A stretch of 12,419 nucleotides of DNA from an uncultured Lachnospiraceae bacterium. Lineage in GTDB: Bacteria > Bacillota > Clostridia > Lachnospirales > Lachnospiraceae. Position numbers and translations under genes: made by a program. The notes under the pieces were generated by a model. That model was not told the DNA's origin. It worked only from the letters and a program-made list of their open reading frames with translations, and did no database searches. Positions 1-4,308 of this stretch are shown here, one piece after another. Position 1 is the first letter of the stretch. Every line of letters starts with the position of its first letter. Location: NCBI GenBank assembly GCA_910577115.1, contig CAJTMC010000069.1, forward strand, positions 1 through 12,419, read 5' to 3'.

Positions 1-1
1 A

Positions 2-91
2 AAAATTTACAGCCAGCTTGCGGCGGAAAGTAAAATGCTGGGCGTTGATGTGTATCATTTAGATCCAATATTTTTCAAGAAAGGATATTAG
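2..91 (+). CDS. Tyrosine recombinase, C-terminal fragment (3' part of the gene at 11597)
   Basis: An open frame enters from the left edge and ends at TAG 89-91, giving about 29 residues. It begins K-I-Y-S-Q-L-A and ends L-D-P-I-F-F-K-K-G-Y. This matches the tail of XerC/XerD-like tyrosine recombinases: the catalytic tyrosine (codon 8-10) in an IY context, then a short helix and a hydrophobic tail that packs on a neighbouring protomer. The recombinase at 11597 stops at the right edge just before its tyrosine. If the five A's at the two edges are treated as the same bases, the frames join exactly, the tyrosine becomes residue 276 and lies nine residues after His267, the canonical spacing, and the full protein is 302 aa. 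So this is probably the same gene cut by linearising a circle, or the end of the previous unit in a tandem array. No start codon lies in the window. Confidence 0.8.
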   Translation, partial: KIYSQLAAESKMLGVDVYHLDPIFFKKGY

Positions 92-357
92 AAAAATCCG
101 GAATTTAGGCACCCTGATTAAGAGTTTTGGTGCCTAAAGGGATATTAATATATTATAGGTTTTGGTGTAGGATATCAAATTTTTATCTTGTAATATGAAA
201 TCCTATATGTTACGATAACTACATGCATACAGTAGGCTATTATGTAATGAGAAGAAATGATGTCTAGCATTGATACATCTACTTTCTGTTTCCAGCGGGA
301 GGGGCAACATTAACATTTTATAGCATTTACCGTAAAATATTTTGTAATATAAGTATC
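92..357. other. Gene-free segment after the recombinase; candidate attP region
   Basis: No open frame with a ribosome site is visible on either strand. The segment is AT-rich and holds the 10-bp-stem hairpin at 104-138 and a 13-bp sequence (241-253, TATGTAATGAGAA) repeated exactly at 2001-2013 upstream of the early genes. Phage attachment sites commonly lie beside the integrase gene, so this is the natural place for attP, but no core can be defined without a bacterial att sequence. Confidence 0.4.
104..138. terminator. Hairpin downstream of the recombinase
   Basis: TTTAGGCACC (104-113) pairs perfectly with GGTGCCTAAA (129-138) around a 15-nt loop, 12 nt after the recombinase stop. The plus-strand side has no U-tract, so it is a poor intrinsic terminator rightward. 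On the minus strand a T-run (94-98) follows the stem closely, so it could stop leftward transcripts. It could equally be part of an attachment site. Confidence 0.45.
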
Positions 358-386
358 TTGCAATGTTAAAATGCATATGCTATAAT
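358..386 (+). promoter_or_regulatory. Promoter of the antisense (antitoxin) RNA
   Basis: The -35 TTGCAA (358-363) is 17 bp from a perfect -10 TATAAT (381-386), which is preceded by an extended -10 TGn (379-380 and its neighbours read ATGC before TATAAT). Initiation is expected near 392-394, about 40 nt before the strong hairpin at 432-465. The only product would therefore be a very short RNA. Confidence 0.75.
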
Positions 387-400
387 ATGGATTGTAGATA

Positions 401-421
401 AGAGAAATGCTGCCATTGTTT
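401..421 (+). repeat. Direct repeat (antitoxin copy) of 579-599
   Basis: This 21-bp sequence matches 579-599 at 19 of 21 positions; both changes are A at 579-599 to G here. The partner copy covers the toxin start codon and first codons. It corresponds in role to the DRa/DRb repeats of par loci. Confidence 0.8.
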
Positions 422-431
422 GGCAACAAGC

Positions 432-465
432 GAAAACCCCAAGAGTTGCACCTCTTGGGGTTTTC
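432..465. terminator. Bidirectional intrinsic terminator shared by toxin and antitoxin RNAs
   Basis: GAAAACCCCAAGAG (432-445) pairs perfectly over 14 bp with CTCTTGGGGTTTTC (452-465) around a 6-nt loop. The stem carries A4 on one side and T4 on the other, so a U-run ends the hairpin in both directions. It would stop the rightward RNA from 393 and the leftward toxin mRNA from about 634. Confidence 0.85.
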
Positions 466-489
466 TAACCTTTTACGTTGGCTTAACGG

Positions 490-594
490 TTATTTTTTAA
501 AGAACTTGTCGTGCATTATGTCTATAAACTTGCAAGCTATATGTGTTACGACTCCAGCAATAACGGACTGGATTAAAGAGAGAAATGCTACCAT
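490..594 (-). CDS. Fst/PepA1-like small membrane toxin (34 aa)
   Basis: The 34-residue peptide starts MVAFLSLIQ, has one hydrophobic helix (about residues 3-23, with a VIAGVV core) and ends in a charged tail (DIMHDKFFKK). Length and layout match Fst/PepA1-type type I toxins, which insert into the membrane and kill or stall the cell when free of antitoxin; this is family resemblance, not proof of toxicity. The frame extends upstream to 729, but the ATG at 594 has an excellent Shine-Dalgarno (AGGGAGG, 7 nt upstream) and sits about 40 nt after a consensus promoter, so the short form is right. The mRNA would end at 432-465. The start codon lies inside the repeat that the antisense RNA at 393-466 can pair with. 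A simple membrane peptide without the antitoxin function is the main alternative. Confidence 0.7.
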   Translation of the reverse strand: MVAFLSLIQSVIAGVVTHIACKFIDIMHDKFFKK

Positions 595-599
595 TATTT
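579..599 (+). repeat. Direct repeat (toxin start-codon copy) of 401-421
   Basis: The partner of 401-421, lying across the toxin start codon (594-592 on the minus strand) and the bases just upstream. On the toxin mRNA it is the predicted pairing target of the antisense RNA. Confidence 0.8.
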
Positions 600-640
600 C
601 GCCTCCCTTCTGCTGCCTGTATTGGCGTAGCAACGATATT

Positions 641-669
641 ATTCTATTATTTTTGTCGTATGATGTCAA
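641..669 (-). promoter_or_regulatory. Toxin mRNA promoter
   Basis: Read on the minus strand, a perfect -35 TTGACA (669-664) is 17 bp from -10 TAGAAT (646-641). Initiation near 634 gives a 5' leader of about 40 nt before the toxin ATG at 594. Confidence 0.75.
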
Positions 670-746
670 TAAAAGTACAAAAATATGTTTGCATTTAGAC
701 GTGAAATGTGGTAATATAGATTTGATCAATCAACAATCTCTATGAA

Positions 747-793
747 GATAAGAAATAGCGGAACCTCATATACAGGCTCCGCTATTTCTTATC
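747..793. terminator. Terminator hairpin of the leftward lysogeny operon
   Basis: A perfect 16-bp stem (747-762 with 778-793, GATAAGAAATAGCGGA against its complement) surrounds a 15-nt loop. It lies just past the stop of the minus-strand membrane protein at 798. U-runs are broken on both sides, so efficiency is uncertain, but position and stem strength favour a terminator separating this operon from the toxin module. Confidence 0.65.
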
Positions 794-797
794 CTAT

Positions 798-1505
798 TTA
801 CTGCTTATATTTTACATTAAAATAATAAGTTCTATAAAGTGGCACTCCGTTTAGCAAGTGTGTTACATGATACATCCATGCGTCAGAATATCTGGTTGTA
901 TAAATAGTCACATCAGGGTAATTATTATAGAATACAGATTGAACTCTTATTGACTCATTTTCTGATATTTCTCTATTAAGGTTAAAGCTCAATTCTTTAT
1001 CTGTAATGAATGTGTTATCTTTGTTCATAGCAGTAGATATTATTTTGTCATAAAAATCCTTTTCATTTTTGCTAAGTTCATCATATGATATGTCATATGT
1101 GATTCTGTATTCAACAAGCTCTGGCTCGTTGTTAAATAAATTAGTTTCATTATCCATATTATATGATTCACTGCTTGTAATTTCTGTTTCTGATTCTTTA
1201 TGAGTAATGTTTTCGCTTATTACTGTTTCTGTTTTTAATGGTATTTGGTTAGTGTTTCCGATTATATCTTTGAATAAGTATACTATGAAAAATAAGAATC
1301 CTATTAAATTTGTAATAACAACTATTAGTGTAGGGTTAATTGATTGTTTATCAGTTTTAGTTTGTGCTTTTGAAGAATATTTTGACTTATAACGTCTTTT
1401 ATTAGATAAGAACTCTATAAACAATATTACTATATAACATGCTCCGGTTGTTAAAAGTAAAGTTATAATTATATTAATTAATGCCGTTGTAATTTGCGTA
1501 TTCAT
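798..1505 (-). CDS. Two-TM membrane protein with external domain, co-transcribed with the repressor
   Basis: A 235-aa protein that I do not recognise. It has hydrophobic segments at about residues 8-32 and 57-80 with a basic loop between them (NKRRYKSKYSSK), placing the loop in the cytoplasm. A Ser/Glu/Thr-rich linker (about 90-128) follows, then a polar C-terminal domain (about 129-235) on the outer face. The start ATG (1505-1503) has AAGGAG 7 nt upstream, and that Shine-Dalgarno overlaps the repressor stop codon, so the two genes are probably translationally coupled. Being expressed with the repressor, it is likely made in the lysogen. Prophage genes in this place often encode superinfection exclusion or host-surface functions; that role is inference from position only. 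Base composition is markedly AT-rich, like the repressor and unlike the virion genes. Confidence 0.75.
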   Translation of the reverse strand: MNTQITTALINIIITLLLTTGACYIVILFIEFLSNKRRYKSKYSSKAQTKTDKQSINPTLIVVITNLIGFLFFIVYLFKDIIGNTNQIPLKTETVISENITHKESETEITSSESYNMDNETNLFNNEPELVEYRITYDISYDELSKNEKDFYDKIISTAMNKDNTFITDKELSFNLNREISENESIRVQSVFYNNYPDVTIYTTRYSDAWMYHVTHLLNGVPLYRTYYFNVKYKQ

Positions 1506-1516
1506 TTAGTGTCTCC

Positions 1517-1873
1517 TTATCCAATCTGTGAATTTGATGATGGTTGCTCCTGTGTTTGGTCAGATCTTGGTAATGCATATTGAACATCTTCAGCGTGTTT
1601 CATGGTCAAAGGTTGACCAATGTCATTTGTATTACGGTATAATTCTACTAATTTTTTTTCTTCTAGTGTAAGATCTGAAAATTCTTTTCCAGTTAATAAC
1701 CAGTCTATACTAACATTCAATTGTCTTGCAACTAAAATTACTTTGTCTGAACCCGGAATTTTCTTATCCCATAGTCTAATCGATCCATTTCCAAATCCTA
1801 ATAATTTTTCTAATGCATTCATTGATGTTTTTTGTTCTTTACATTTTTCTTTTATTCTCTCGACTATAGACAT
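1517..1873 (-). CDS. Cro/cI-like (Xre family) phage repressor
   Basis: A 118-aa protein with an N-terminal helix-turn-helix: MSIVERIKEKC, then a recognition region (LEKLLGFGNGSIRLWDK), then a Q-L-N-V-S-I-D-W-L-L-T-G-K segment typical of Xre/HTH_3 proteins. The rest is a short Glu/Gln-rich tail without an autocleavage domain, so it is not a LexA/cI-type SOS-cleaved repressor. An in-frame ATG 48 nt further upstream exists, but the ATG at 1873 has AAAGGAG at 5-nt spacing and is chosen. It should bind the operator-like sites at 1860-1936 and repress the rightward promoter at 1915-1943. One site overlaps its own start codon, suggesting autoregulation. Confidence 0.85.
   Translation of the reverse strand: MSIVERIKEKCKEQKTSMNALEKLLGFGNGSIRLWDKKIPGSDKVILVARQLNVSIDWLLTGKEFSDLTLEEKKLVELYRNTNDIGQPLTMKHAEDVQYALPRSDQTQEQPSSNSQIG
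1860..1873. promoter_or_regulatory. Operator-like site O3 (overlaps repressor start)
   Basis: TCGACTATAG followed by ACAT matches the left 10 bases of the perfect palindrome at 1923-1936. It spans the repressor start codon, so binding here could limit repressor synthesis. Confidence 0.5.
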
Positions 1874-1891
1874 AATATCTCCTTTAAAATA

Positions 1892-1905
1892 TCGACTAAA
1901 ATCGT
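1892..1905. promoter_or_regulatory. Operator-like site O2
   Basis: TCGACTAAAATCGT agrees with 11 of 14 positions of the palindrome at 1923-1936. Its centre is about 31 bp from O1 and 32 bp from O3, roughly three helical turns each. Confidence 0.6.
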
Positions 1906-1914
1906 TAATATGTA

Positions 1915-1943
1915 TTGACATCTCGACTATAGTCGAATATAAT
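1915..1943 (+). promoter_or_regulatory. Rightward early promoter (consensus)
   Basis: Perfect -35 TTGACA (1915-1920), 17-bp spacer, perfect -10 TATAAT (1938-1943). The spacer contains the operator palindrome. It would drive the plus-strand genes from 2056. A matching leftward promoter for the repressor is less clear; TTACAA/TATAGT with a 16-bp gap on the minus strand, overlapping O1, is a weak candidate. Confidence 0.85.
1923..1936. promoter_or_regulatory. Operator O1: perfect 14-bp palindrome in the promoter spacer
   Basis: TCGACTATAGTCGA is its own reverse complement and lies between the -35 and -10 of the rightward promoter, so a bound repressor would directly exclude RNA polymerase. It is the best match among three related sites. 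Confidence 0.8.
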
Positions 1944-2055
1944 ACTTTTGTAAGACAACAAATGTCTTTTTAGATTAATCTAATACTTTATTGTAACACA
2001 TATGTAATGAGAAAGAAACAAGCGAATCGCGATTGCTGGAAAGAGAGGTTGATTG

Positions 2056-2340
2056 ATGAAATGTCTGAAATGTGATGACGGCAGAATCAGGTCTATAAGC
2101 TATGTAGTCATGCAGGTATTATTCAGCTATGAAATTGGAAGGGAGCTTGAAACTTTAACACGTCAAGAGTATGCAGTAGTAGGCTATGAGGAGGAAGGAT
2201 CTTTCGATAATTCTTGGCATATTCTTTTTTCATCATGTGAATTTGATGAATGTGCTGAAAAGTTTGCAAAGTACCTCCATGAATTGAATAATTTCCCGGA
2301 TGATGACACGGATAAGCCTGAAGAGCTGCCATTTGGATAA
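2056..2340 (+). CDS. Small acidic protein of unknown function
   Basis: A 94-aa protein, first gene of the rightward early transcript. It opens MKCLKCDDG, a CxxC that could be half of a zinc site, then has a short beta-rich stretch (residues about 10-50) and a strongly acidic end (DDDTDKPEELPFG). The ATG at 2056 follows GAGAGG by 7 nt; a TTG directly before it (2053) is in frame but too close to the ribosome site. I do not recognise the family. Position just downstream of the repressor-controlled promoter suggests an early regulatory or replication accessory role; this is inference. Confidence 0.65.
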   Translation: MKCLKCDDGRIRSISYVVMQVLFSYEIGRELETLTRQEYAVVGYEEEGSFDNSWHILFSSCEFDECAEKFAKYLHELNNFPDDDTDKPEELPFG

Positions 2341-2374
2341 TACCGGAAAGGAGCAAGAAAGGAGATTGATTTGA

Positions 2375-2662
2375 TTGGAAAAAGTGATACAGAAATCCGT
2401 CCGTATACCAAGTGACCTTGTGGAGTTTGTCGACAGCCAGCCCGGTGCCGACTTTTCCAAAAAGCTGATAGGAATACTCACAGAGTACAAGAACGGAGAA
2501 CTTGAACGTAAACTCATGCTTCAGCGATACGATGAACAGATAGCGGAGCGTAGTAAGAGGCTTGACACCCTGATGCAGAAAGTTAACAGTGCATCAATGA
2601 TAGCCCGCAGGTTAGACGCCTTTTTCGACGAACTTGATGCAGCGAATCCCTATTGCCAATGA
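2375..2662 (+). CDS. Ribbon-helix-helix-like protein with coiled coil
   Basis: A 95-aa protein. Residues 4-33 (VIQKSVRIPSDLVEFVD, then a helix FSKKLIGILTEY) read as the beta strand and two helices of an Arc/MetJ-type ribbon-helix-helix domain, which binds operator DNA as a dimer. Residues about 38-75 are charged heptad-like sequence (ERKLMLQRYDEQIAERSKR) that would form a coiled coil. The likely start is TTG at 2375, with GGAG (2361-2364) 10 nt upstream; no ATG is available before the domain. It is the last gene before the hairpin-rich non-coding region, so it may bind there or control the late genes. The fold call is by eye. Confidence 0.6.
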   Translation: MEKVIQKSVRIPSDLVEFVDSQPGADFSKKLIGILTEYKNGELERKLMLQRYDEQIAERSKRLDTLMQKVNSASMIARRLDAFFDELDAANPYCQ

Positions 2663-2711
2663 CAAAAAACTTCCGGAAGCGCCCAATTGGTTCTTTGGAG
2701 GAGGCCGGGTT

Positions 2712-2728
2712 GTAGGGCAGAGCCCTAC
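2712..2728. repeat. Hairpin, 7-bp GC-rich stem with triloop
   Basis: GTAGGGC (2712-2718) pairs with GCCCTAC (2722-2728) around AGA. It is the first structure after the ribbon-helix-helix gene. Confidence 0.65.
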
Positions 2729-2741
2729 GAACTTTCATACT

Positions 2742-2853
2742 AACGGCTTTGGTATCCTGTGTACAGCGGTACAATGGATTGACGGTAACGGGGCCCCGAT
2801 TTGTTTTTTAATCGGTTCCCCGTTATCGGCAAAGCCGTTGCGCCGCTGTACAC
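2742..2853. repeat. Long stem-loop with two competing outer stems
   Basis: The core stem pairs 2786-2793 (TAACGGGG) with 2818-2825 and, after a 2-nt mismatch, CCGATT (2796-2801) with AATCGG (2810-2815), loop TGTTTTTT. Two outer stems are possible: AACGGCTTTG (2742-2751) with 2830-2839, or GTGTACAGCGG (2759-2769) with 2843-2853 (11 bp). They interleave, so they are mutually exclusive or form a pseudoknot. Confidence 0.75.
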
Positions 2854-2857
2854 TAGG

Positions 2858-2932
2858 CTTGTCAAGGGAACGTGGAATAAATTACGGCTTGCCCTTTAGC
2901 CGTACTTTATGCCGCGAAAGTCCCTTGACAAG
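2858..2932. repeat. Extended stem-loop with TGCCCTTT apical loop
   Basis: CTTGTCAAGGGA (2858-2869) pairs perfectly with 2921-2932. Inside, ATAAA (2877-2881) pairs with TTTAT (2906-2910) and TACGGCT (2883-2889) with AGCCGTA (2898-2904). The loop is the 8-nt TGCCCTTT (2890-2897), nearly identical to the loop at 3036-3043. Confidence 0.8.
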
Positions 2933-3007
2933 GCGTACCGCTTAGCCATGCAAAAGTAAAAATATAAGATAATTCAACGCCCTTAACCGGATTTAGTCAG
3001 TACATTA

Positions 3008-3070
3008 GCCTTTAAATAGTAAATTGTTTCCGGTTCGCCCTTTAACCGGGGAGAATTTACTATTAAAGGC
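3008..3070. repeat. Extended stem-loop with CGCCCTTT apical loop
   Basis: 3008-3025 pairs with 3054-3070 over 17 bp with one bulge; an inner CCGGTT (3030-3035) pairs with AACCGG (3044-3049) to present the 8-nt loop CGCCCTTT (3036-3043). The sequence CGCCCTTAACCGG also occurs unpaired at 2978-2990. The first 11 bases of the left arm (GCCTTTAAATA) recur at 9873-9883 upstream of the rep gene. Confidence 0.8.
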
Positions 3071-3277
3071 GGACTGTATGCACAGTTGGGGGCTTGGGGG
3101 GCACAGCGCCCCCAATTCAGGAAAACATAAATTCAGCCCCTAAGATAGGGGTGAGGGGTGTGAACATTTATTCCATGCTGTTTTGGAAATATTCGGCGCG
3201 GACAGAACCCTGCCCCTGTAGTAATTTACGCCGCGCAGAAGGATAAGTTCTTACTATTGGGGGGGCTATGCCGGTAT

Positions 3278-3348
3278 GCACTTAATGAGAGCAAGCACAA
3301 CGTGCGCCGTCTCGAATTTAGTGCGGGCTTGGGGGGGATTCCCCCCAA
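3278..3348. repeat. Two adjacent hairpins; the first resembles the core of the 3412-3578 structure
   Basis: GCACT (3278-3282) pairs with AGTGC (3320-3324), GAGA (3287-3290) with TCTC (3310-3313), and GCAC (3295-3298) with GTGC (3302-3305). Its flanks GCACTTAATGA and GAATTTAGTGC recur at 3461-3471 and 3500-3510. Next to it TTGGGGGG (3329-3336) pairs with CCCCCCAA (3341-3348) around GATT. Confidence 0.65.
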
Positions 3349-3362
3349 ACCAAAGCATACAG

Positions 3363-3386
3363 AACCGGAACCGGACAAAGAACCGG
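3363..3386 (+). repeat. AACCGG iteron-like cluster
   Basis: Three AACCGG hexamers lie at 3363, 3369 and 3381. Further copies are in or near the GCCCTT hairpin: 2985-2990, 3044-3049, and inverted at 3030-3035. Short repeats near an origin are often initiator binding sites; that function is inferred. Confidence 0.4.
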
Positions 3387-3411
3387 CACAAACCCGAAAA
3401 AAATCCGGCAT

Positions 3412-3578
3412 CAGCCTGCGGCGGCAGGGCTTAGCGGCGCCGGTCCCTTCCGGCAACAAAGCACTTAATGAAGGCGAGCGCCGCCCTTGCGCGAAGCCTG
3501 AATTTAGTGCGGCTTGCCGGATCACAGCGTGGAGGCGCCGCCAAAAGCCCTGCTGACAGCACCGGCCGCCGCAGGCTG
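3412..3578. repeat. Giant nested inverted repeat (~167 nt) with CGCCCTT apical loop
   Basis: Successive arms pair inward: 3412-3425 with 3565-3578 (14 bp, perfect), 3425-3432 with 3545-3552, 3434-3441 with 3534-3541, 3450-3456 with 3514-3520, 3461-3465 with 3506-3510, 3472-3475 with 3496-3499, and GCGC 3478-3481 with 3489-3492. The tip is CGCCCTT (3482-3488). This is the largest structure in the region and a good packaging-signal or origin candidate. Confidence 0.8.
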
Positions 3579-3644
3579 GCCGGCACCGCCGCCCCTGTTT
3601 CAGGGGCAAGGGCTGTTGTAAAACAAAAAGGAAAGAGGTTAATC

Positions 3645-3905
3645 ATGGATAGAAAAGAATTTAAGAAAATACTCGGAGGAAGCTTCAGCTCCGGATTAGT
3701 GGCGCTGGGAGCATATAACCTGTACTGGTTTGTGTACTATTTTATGCATGGCAGGGATATCAGCGTTATACCGCCGAAAATGCAGCTGTTACTGGCAGAT
3801 ATATTTGTTGTGGTGGTGACAGCCGTTATTGTAATGCTTCTTGATATAATAAGCCGCAAACTGCATAGGAACAGGCAGACTGACAGTGAAGAATCCGGAA
3901 AATAA
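3645..3905 (+). CDS. Small two-TM membrane protein
   Basis: An 86-aa protein, not recognised. The N-terminus is basic (MDRKEFKKI); hydrophobic helices lie at about residues 18-35 (LVALGAYNLYWFVYYF) and 48-69 (LLLADIFVVVVTAVIVML); the tail is charged (RKLHRNRQTDSEESGK). The frame is open back to 3468, but ATG 3645 follows AGAGG and the upstream part lies in the large hairpin, so the short start is used. Its stop touches the next gene (ATG at 3906), showing one operon. A minor virion or assembly membrane protein is possible from position but unsupported by motifs. Confidence 0.65.
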   Translation: MDRKEFKKILGGSFSSGLVALGAYNLYWFVYYFMHGRDISVIPPKMQLLLADIFVVVVTAVIVMLLDIISRKLHRNRQTDSEESGK

Positions 3906-4292
3906 ATGAAAGAATACACACTGTCGGACGGCACCGCCGTCATAATAAAAAGCTATGAAGAGTGGCTGTGGGACCGCATACACATGACGGAAAACACCTT
4001 CCGCGAAAAGCTGGACGAAAGAAAGAAACCGCTTTTTGAAGACAGGTACTGGCCTACAGATAACGTAATAGGATTATATCACGATAAATACCGCCAATAT
4101 GTTGACCGCATCCATCTTGATCATATGTCCCTGACCTTCCCTGAATATTTTGAGGCTTATGAAGGGCATACATTCGATACATTCCATGAAATGTGTGCCG
4201 CAACCGGATTAAGCCGCGCGGATGAGACTGCATGGTATGAATCCATAAGGAAGGCATGGGAAGAACACGAAAACAACATAATACCGTTTTAA
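3906..4292 (+). CDS. Protein of unknown function (128 aa)
   Basis: A soluble-looking protein rich in aromatic residues, His, Asp and Glu (for example YEEWLWDRIHM near residues 17-27 and TFPEYFEAYEGHTFDTFHEM in the second half). No signal peptide, membrane segment or known motif is visible. It starts directly after the preceding stop with only a weak GGAAAA ribosome site, so it is probably translationally coupled. It precedes the candidate ssDNA-binding protein, a place where replication accessory genes are plausible; function is unknown. Confidence 0.7.
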   Translation: MKEYTLSDGTAVIIKSYEEWLWDRIHMTENTFREKLDERKKPLFEDRYWPTDNVIGLYHDKYRQYVDRIHLDHMSLTFPEYFEAYEGHTFDTFHEMCAATGLSRADETAWYESIRKAWEEHENNIIPF

Positions 4293-4308
4293 ACAAGGAG
4301 GCAACAAA

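Larger units (their letters stand above)
393..466 (+). ncRNA. Putative type I antitoxin RNA (RNAII-like)
   Basis: This predicted ~74-nt RNA starts just after the extended -10 promoter at 381-386 and ends at the bidirectional terminator 432-465. Its 5' half contains 401-421, which repeats the plus-strand sequence at 579-599 with only two differences. Position 579-599 is the complement of the toxin mRNA around its start codon (594-592), so the RNA can pair there over 21 continuous positions. Both differences place a G in this RNA opposite a U in the toxin mRNA, so both are G-U wobble pairs. The 3' half pairs with the toxin mRNA terminator. Convergent genes, a shared terminator and repeats covering the toxin start are the arrangement of the Enterococcus pAD1 par (fst/RNAII) system. 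The exact 5' and 3' ends are estimates. Confidence 0.7.
2663..3644. other. ~980-bp non-coding, hairpin-dense region: candidate origin and packaging region
   Basis: No convincing gene is present; the open frames here run through inverted repeats and lack ribosome sites. The region contains at least eight strong stem-loops (listed separately), three with GCCCTT in the apical loop, six copies of AACCGG in one orientation or the other between 2985 and 3386, and G/C runs such as 3329-3348. Filamentous phages keep their plus and minus origins and packaging hairpin in one intergenic region of stem-loops, so this is the best candidate for those functions. Which hairpin does which job cannot be told from the sequence. 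Confidence 0.7.

Noticed and set aside
595..729. Upstream extension of the toxin frame (79-aa form)
   Set aside because: It would begin upstream of the toxin promoter at 669-641, and the ATG at 594 has the AGGGAGG site; the extension lacks one.
407..745. 112-aa plus-strand open frame across the toxin region
   Set aside because: It has no ribosome site, runs through the strong terminator at 432-465 and lies opposite the minus-strand toxin gene, which has a consensus promoter and ribosome site.
1874..1921. Longer N-terminus for the repressor
   Set aside because: The ATG at 1873 has AAAGGAG at good spacing and begins at the normal N-terminus of the HTH domain; the upstream codons overlap the operators.
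1951..1982. Attenuator in the early leader (AGACA/TGTCT stem then T-run; palindrome TAGATTAATCTA)
   Set aside because: The stem is only 5 bp and AT-rich; too weak to call a terminator by eye. The 12-bp palindrome at 1971-1982 is real but differs from the repressor operator sequence.
2634..2945. 103-aa plus-strand frame after the ribbon-helix-helix gene
   Set aside because: It is made of translated inverted repeats (2712-2932), overlaps the preceding gene and has no ribosome site.
3257..3609. Plus and minus frames of 99-127 aa in the GC-rich hairpin region
   Set aside because: Composition is Pro/Arg/Gly/Ala-rich as expected from the inverted repeats; no ribosome sites or protein-like pattern.
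2663..3644. CRISPR array or tRNA cluster in the repeat-rich region
   Set aside because: Repeats are inverted and of unequal spacing with no regular direct repeat-spacer pattern, and no cloverleaf or CCA-type tRNA end was found.
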